The notes under the pieces: generated by a model | The model's input: only the letters and a program-made list of their open reading frames with translations | Databases searched by the model: none | Told to the model about the DNA's origin: nothing | Shown here: one piece after another, positions 5,274 through 8,738 of the stretch | Position numbering within the stretch: the first letter of the stretch is position 1 | Layout: each line of letters opens with the position of its first letter | Position numbers and translations under genes: made by a program | Source of the DNA: an uncultured Lachnospiraceae bacterium | Lineage (GTDB): Bacteria > Bacillota > Clostridia > Lachnospirales > Lachnospiraceae | Length of the DNA: 8,738 nucleotides | Reading direction: 5' to 3' | Assembly (NCBI GenBank): GCA_910577675.1 | Contig: CAJTOR010000031.1 | Span: forward strand, 1-8,738

Positions 5274-6347
5274 ATGCCAGAGAACAATCTTGACAACAAT
5301 ATTTTTGTTTCCCCTTCCTCCGGTTCATTTTTATACACCGGGCGAATCGACTTTACAAACCCTCATGCACCATGTTTTATTTTTCCGGGCAGTTCTGCCA
5401 CATTTCGCTTCCACGGGAAAAGTGCCGCGGTCAAACTGAAAAATTACCACAGTTGCTACCACAACTATATCGGCGTGGTAATCGACGGACAGGTGCAGGA
5501 AAAAATCGAGATCACGGAACACGGCGTGGAACTTATCCTGCCGGTCTGTGACAGGCTTTCCGACACGGATCACGAAGTGATTCTCTACAAATGCCAGGAT
5601 GCCTCGCACTATCTCGACTTCCTTGGACTCTTAATTGACCGCAGCGCACATATGCTGCCCGCCCCAAAACGTCCCTCCCGCCGTATGGAATGTTACGGGG
5701 ATTCCGTCAGTGCCGGGGAGGTGTGCGAGGCGCTTGACTGCATCGGCAGGGCAGACCCAGAAAATCATGAGGGCATCTATTCCAACGCCTGGTATTCCTA
5801 CGCGTTTATCACTGCGCGGAAGCTACAAGCCGAGCTGCACGATATTGCGCAGGGCGGCATTGCGCTCCTTGACCGGACGGGCTATTTCCACGCCCCGGAC
5901 TATGTCGGCATGGAAAGTGCCTGGGACAAACTCCGCTACTGTGATTACTTTGGGGATATAACTCCATGGGATTTTTCCCTCTACACCCCGCATGTTGTAA
6001 TTATAGCCATCGGTCAGAACGACTCAAACCCCCAGGACTATATGGGCAGGGACGAAGAAAAAAGTGCGCGCTGGAAAAGGCGGTATATTGAATTTGTAAA
6101 ACAGCTCCGCGGCAAATATCCGGATGCACTTTTTATCCTTACAACCACCATTTTAAACCACGATAAGGCATGGGACAATGCAATCGACAATATTGCAGAG
6201 GAACTTTGTGACCCAAAGGTGGTTCATTTCCTCTACTCTAATAACGGTTGCGGCACACCTGGTCATATCCGCATTCCGGAAGCAGAAAAAATGGCTGAGG
6301 AACTGACTGCGTTTATTGAAAGTTTCGGGGAAGGGATCTGGAAATAA
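5274..6347 (+). CDS. SGNH/GDSL-family esterase resembling carbohydrate esterase family 2
   Basis: A 357-residue protein. Residues 10 to about 125 look like a beta-rich jelly-roll domain (short strands, SGSFLYTGRID, FRFHGKSAAVKLKN), and about 136-357 form the SGNH hydrolase domain: nucleophile Ser144 in GDSVSAG (142-148), AQGG (192-195), GQND (247-250) and a C-terminal His331 in TPGHIRIPEAEKMAEEL. The jelly roll plus SGNH order is that of CE2 acetyl esterases, which remove O-acetyl groups from plant polysaccharides such as xylan and glucomannan. The catalytic His lacks the usual Asp three residues before it (TPGH), as in CE2 enzymes that use a Ser-His dyad. There is no signal peptide, so it probably acts in the cytoplasm on imported acetylated oligosaccharides. 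The ATG at 5274 is chosen because GGAGG (5264-5268) lies 5 nt upstream. It is monocistronic, with its own promoter, and converges on pyrD. Confidence 0.85.
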   Translation: MPENNLDNNIFVSPSSGSFLYTGRIDFTNPHAPCFIFPGSSATFRFHGKSAAVKLKNYHSCYHNYIGVVIDGQVQEKIEITEHGVELILPVCDRLSDTDHEVILYKCQDASHYLDFLGLLIDRSAHMLPAPKRPSRRMECYGDSVSAGEVCEALDCIGRADPENHEGIYSNAWYSYAFITARKLQAELHDIAQGGIALLDRTGYFHAPDYVGMESAWDKLRYCDYFGDITPWDFSLYTPHVVIIAIGQNDSNPQDYMGRDEEKSARWKRRYIEFVKQLRGKYPDALFILTTTILNHDKAWDNAIDNIAEELCDPKVVHFLYSNNGCGTPGHIRIPEAEKMAEELTAFIESFGEGIWK

Positions 6348-6357
6348 ATATATTTCC
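6340..6357. repeat. Small inverted repeat between convergent genes, possible weak terminator
   Basis: GGAAAT (6340-6345) and ATTTCC (6352-6357) pair around 6 nt, with further G-rich and C-rich flanks (GGGG, CCTCCCC) that could extend the stem past a bulge. It covers the esterase stop codon and ends 9 bp from the pyrD stop. Neither strand has a T-run, so termination is uncertain. Confidence 0.3.
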
Positions 6358-6365
6358 CCTCCCCA

Positions 6366-7268
6366 CTATTTAACACACCCAACCAGCTCCCTTATATCCT
6401 CAATTTGGTTTTCGCCCATGTATGCCCCAATCCCTTCAATCACGTCGAGCGTTGCGCGCGGATTAAAGAAATTGGCTGTGCCGACCGCCACCATGCTCGC
6501 CCCCGCCATAATAAACTCTAGTGCGTCCTCCGCCGTCGCGATACCGCCCATCCCGATGACCGGAAGTTTTATGGCATTTGCCACCTGGTAGACCATGCGC
6601 AGCGCGACCGGCTTTACTGCCGGTCCCGAAAGCCCGCCGGTCTTATTTGCCAGCACAAAAGCCCTTTTATTGATATCTATTTTCATGCCTGTAAGTGTGT
6701 TAATCAGGGAAACCGCATCCGCGCCGCCCTCTTCGGCCGCCCTCGCCATCTCCGCGATATCGGTCACATTCGGGCTTAACTTCATAATGACAGGCTGCTT
6801 TGCATGGCGTTTAATATCCGCCGTGATTTCCGATACCATCCTTGCATTCTGCCCGAATGCGATCCCCCCCTCCTTCACATTCGGGCAGGAAATATTTATT
6901 TCGAGCAGGTCAACCGGCTCATCTTGCAGGCGCTCCACAACTTCTATATAATCCGCAGTTGTCCGCCCACAGACATTGACAATAATTTTCGTGTCATACT
7001 GTTTTAAAAACGGGATATCGCGCTCTATAAAAACATCGATGCCCGGATTTTGCAGACCGATCGCATTGAGCATCCCGCCGTAGGTTTCCGCCAAGCGCGG
7101 AGTCTGGTTTCCTGCCCACGGCACATTTGCCACGCCTTTTGTTGTCACTGCCCCAAGCCTGTTTAAATCAATTAGTTTTCCATATTCCATACCGGAACCA
7201 AATGTCCCGGATGCCGTTGTCACAGGGTTCTTGAATTCCACTCCTGCAATTGTCACACTTGTTTTCAT
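6366..7268 (-). CDS. pyrD: Dihydroorotate dehydrogenase, class 1B catalytic subunit
   Basis: PyrD oxidises dihydroorotate to orotate, the fourth step of UMP synthesis, on FMN; in class 1B it works as a PyrD2-PyrK2 complex that passes electrons to NAD+. The 300-residue length is typical. Visible family features are SGTFGSG (20-26), TTKG with Lys44, LNAIGLQNPG (67-76), the catalytic Cys128 in NISCPN (class 1 uses Cys where class 2 uses Ser), IMKLSPN (161-167), LINT (188-191), the phosphate-binding GMGGI (239-243) and AVGTANF (261-267). The start has an AAAGGGTG-like Shine-Dalgarno about 6 nt upstream. pyrK lies upstream on the same strand, but with a 197-bp gap rather than the usual close junction. 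No pyrE follows; the next gene converges. Confidence 0.95.
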   Translation of the reverse strand: MKTSVTIAGVEFKNPVTTASGTFGSGMEYGKLIDLNRLGAVTTKGVANVPWAGNQTPRLAETYGGMLNAIGLQNPGIDVFIERDIPFLKQYDTKIIVNVCGRTTADYIEVVERLQDEPVDLLEINISCPNVKEGGIAFGQNARMVSEITADIKRHAKQPVIMKLSPNVTDIAEMARAAEEGGADAVSLINTLTGMKIDINKRAFVLANKTGGLSGPAVKPVALRMVYQVANAIKLPVIGMGGIATAEDALEFIMAGASMVAVGTANFFNPRATLDVIEGIGAYMGENQIEDIRELVGCVK

Positions 7269-7465
7269 AATTACACCCTTTCCCGTGCTCTGCCATATAA
7301 TTCGGAATCCGCTCTGCTACTTCCCCATATCCCTATACTACTTTAGCATGTCAGATGGGGCTTATTCCTATCTAATACAGTTGATAAGTTAAATTTTTCT
7401 CCCACACAGCCACTGTTTTCCCTCTCACTGTCCCGGCTGCTTGCTTTTCAACAAACAATTTTTTT

Positions 7466-8269
7466 CTACAGTTCAATTTCCTGCGCATAAAATACCGGTC
7501 CGTCCTTGCAGACTCTCTTATTATGTACATGGCTGTGCTCGTCCACATCCACGGATTTGCACACACATCCAAGGCATGCCCCGATTCCGCACGCCATGCG
7601 CTCCTCAAGTGAAAGCTGCGCTATGATGCCCTGCTCTGCCGCATATTCCTTTACGCCGCGCTGCATCGGTGTAGGACCGCACGAATAAATCATCCTCCCC
7701 TTAACGCCCTGCGCGCGTATGGCATCAATAACATTTCCCTTCGTCCCCACACTCCCGTCATCGGTTGCAATTACAACTTTGCAGCCGCATGCCTCGAAAT
7801 CCTCTTTTAAAAAGGTTTTATTGTCACGGTAGCCAAGCACGGCAACTTTTTTTTGGGGGATCGCCTGTGCCAGCGCTAAGAGCGGCGGAATTCCTATACC
7901 GCCCCCGATAAGGATCGGCTGATTTTCTTCCCCTTGTGGTATAGTCCCCCCGCAATAATCAATCCGATAACCGTTCCCAAGAGGCCCCATAACCTGCACC
8001 ATCCCCCCTGTCTTTCTTTCAGAAAGTTCCTTTGTCCCAGCCCCCGCTATGCGAAAGACAATGCGCAGTCTGCCGCGCGTTCTGTCGATTTCACAGATAC
8101 TGATCGGGCGCGGCAGCAATCTGCTTTTGTCATCGCAGTATACCGAAATAAACTGCCCCGGCACCGCATCCCCTGCAAAGCCGGTTTCCTCAATCCACAT
8201 ACTGCAAATCCCAGGTGCAAGTACATCCATTTCGCCGATCCGCGCTGTTATTTTTTTAATTTCTGCCAT
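7466..8269 (-). CDS. pyrK: Dihydroorotate dehydrogenase electron transfer subunit
   Basis: PyrK carries FAD and a [2Fe-2S] cluster and moves electrons from the FMN of PyrD to NAD+. In this 267-residue protein the flavin-binding strand LLPRPISIC is at 51-59, the NAD-binding motif LIGGGIGIPPLLALAQ at 120-135 and SCGPTPM at 196-202. The iron-sulphur cysteines are C227, C232, C235 and C254 (CX4CX2CX18C), as expected for PyrK. A GAAGGG Shine-Dalgarno lies 7 nt before the ATG. It follows the 107-residue gene by 35 nt and precedes pyrD by 197 nt on the same strand, so the transcript may include all three. Its presence is the strongest sign that the PyrD here is class 1B. Confidence 0.96.
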   Translation of the reverse strand: MAEIKKITARIGEMDVLAPGICSMWIEETGFAGDAVPGQFISVYCDDKSRLLPRPISICEIDRTRGRLRIVFRIAGAGTKELSERKTGGMVQVMGPLGNGYRIDYCGGTIPQGEENQPILIGGGIGIPPLLALAQAIPQKKVAVLGYRDNKTFLKEDFEACGCKVVIATDDGSVGTKGNVIDAIRAQGVKGRMIYSCGPTPMQRGVKEYAAEQGIIAQLSLEERMACGIGACLGCVCKSVDVDEHSHVHNKRVCKDGPVFYAQEIEL

Positions 8270-8304
8270 ATCCTGTCCCTTCCTTTTCTATTTCTTTTCC
8301 TGTC

Positions 8305-8628
8305 TTATTTATTCTCTCCCGGTGGATTTTCCTCCCTCCCGCCACCAACCCACTCATCAATCCAGGCGATCGCCCTAAGCCTCCCCTCCGGCGTAAACGG
8401 GAATTGCTCCGTCACTTTCTCCGACTGTGTTGTCGCAAAACTTTCCATCCCTTCCCACACAGTTACCTCAAACATTGCATCATCATTCTTGTGCGGGTCA
8501 CTGTCAAAAAACACATTTTTCAGCGGGTTTCTTGCGATCCGATAATTCTTACCACAAAAACTCCCTATAAACGGGGTTCCATATTGAAAAAAATTATAGG
8601 AAAAGATGTCCTCTTCACTCACCGCCAT
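8305..8628 (-). CDS. Uncharacterised 107-residue protein upstream of pyrK
   Basis: I do not recognise a named family. The protein looks cytoplasmic: no signal peptide, no membrane segment. The N-terminal half is aromatic (SYNFFQYGTPFIGSFCGKNYRI, shown from about residue 10), the centre has DSDPHKNDDAMFEVTVW (42-58) as a likely beta strand after a loop, and the C-terminal half predicts a helix (EGRLRAIAWIDEWV, 81-94) and a disordered Gly/Glu/Pro tail. Similar-looking short proteins occur in Clostridia, but that is from memory and unverified. GGAGG lies 10 nt before the ATG, slightly far; a GTG two codons later is possible. Its start overlaps the preceding 36-codon ORF by 14 nt, suggesting translational coupling, and pyrK follows after 35 nt. 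There is no evidence that it acts in pyrimidine synthesis. Confidence 0.7.
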   Translation of the reverse strand: MAVSEEDIFSYNFFQYGTPFIGSFCGKNYRIARNPLKNVFFDSDPHKNDDAMFEVTVWEGMESFATTQSEKVTEQFPFTPEGRLRAIAWIDEWVGGGREENPPGENK

Positions 8629-8725
8629 GCGAAATTATCCTCCCCACTTGTTTTGATATCCCCTTCCATCCCCCTGCAATTTCCTTCGTCCATGTTCCCT
8701 CCGGGGGATGCGCATGATTTGCCAT
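8615..8725 (-). CDS. Small 36-residue ORF overlapping the next gene
   Basis: An ATG at 8725 with GAGGAG (8738-8733) 7 nt upstream opens a 36-codon frame beginning MANHAHPPEGTW and ending in a TGA inside the start of the 107-residue gene (14-nt overlap). The peptide is basic and glycine-rich with two Trp (GTWTKEIAGGWKG). The overlap and ribosome binding site favour a translated small ORF or leader peptide. A competing 24-codon frame (8693-8619), with GGAGG 4 nt upstream of its ATG, covers the same DNA, and only one is likely to be real. No family is recognised. Confidence 0.4.
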   Translation of the reverse strand: MANHAHPPEGTWTKEIAGGWKGISKQVGRIISHGGE

Positions 8726-8738
8726 GGAAATACTCCTC

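Noticed and set aside
7372..7608. 78-codon minus-strand frame crossing the pyrK end into the pyrK-pyrD gap
   Set aside because: Most of it overlaps pyrK in another frame, and the part in the gap has no start with a ribosome binding site.
7934..8545. 203-codon plus-strand open frame
   Set aside because: It is antisense to pyrK and the 107-residue gene, both of which have clear motifs or ribosome binding sites; its Pro/Ser/Phe-rich product is typical of a reverse-frame shadow.

Overview
The window looks like chromosomal DNA from a motile member of the Clostridia, most likely Lachnospiraceae-like (family-level inference). Evidence: strong GGAGG ribosome binding sites, sigma-A promoters with 17-bp spacers, class 1B PyrD/PyrK, a type I-beta DAHP synthase, and one promoter matching the flagellar sigma-D (sigma-28) type. 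I see no tRNA, rRNA, CRISPR array or recognisable insertion sequence.

Layout. 1-436: the start of a small minus-strand ORF at the left edge, then about 350 bp of non-coding DNA full of inverted repeats and terminator-like hairpins, possibly the end or transfer region of a mobile element. 437-2661: a consensus promoter drives aroF and tyrA, the entry step of aromatic biosynthesis and the tyrosine branch. 2670-3614 (minus): an unusual regulator with a Cro/C1-type HTH fused to a shortened FlhA cytoplasmic domain, preceded by clustered operator-like repeats. 4144-4920 (minus): a short cysteine-free FliD-like protein with a sigma-D-type promoter upstream and a strong intrinsic terminator downstream. 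5274-6347 (plus): a cytoplasmic CE2-like SGNH esterase with its own sigma-A promoter. 6366-8725 (minus): pyrD, pyrK, a 107-residue protein of unknown function and a 36-codon ORF overlapping its start.

How the genes may work together. AroF and TyrA channel carbon to tyrosine. PyrK and PyrD form the NAD-linked dihydroorotate dehydrogenase of UMP synthesis. The most interesting part is the middle: in flagellated bacteria FlhA_C is the docking platform for export chaperones and their late substrates, including FliT-FliD. Here a soluble piece of FlhA_C is fused to a DNA-binding domain next to a sigma-D-controlled FliD-like gene. I infer a transcription factor that reads a flagellar export component (chaperone, substrate or FlhA itself) and probably controls its own promoter. 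The domain identities are well supported by sequence; the sensing role is a hypothesis.
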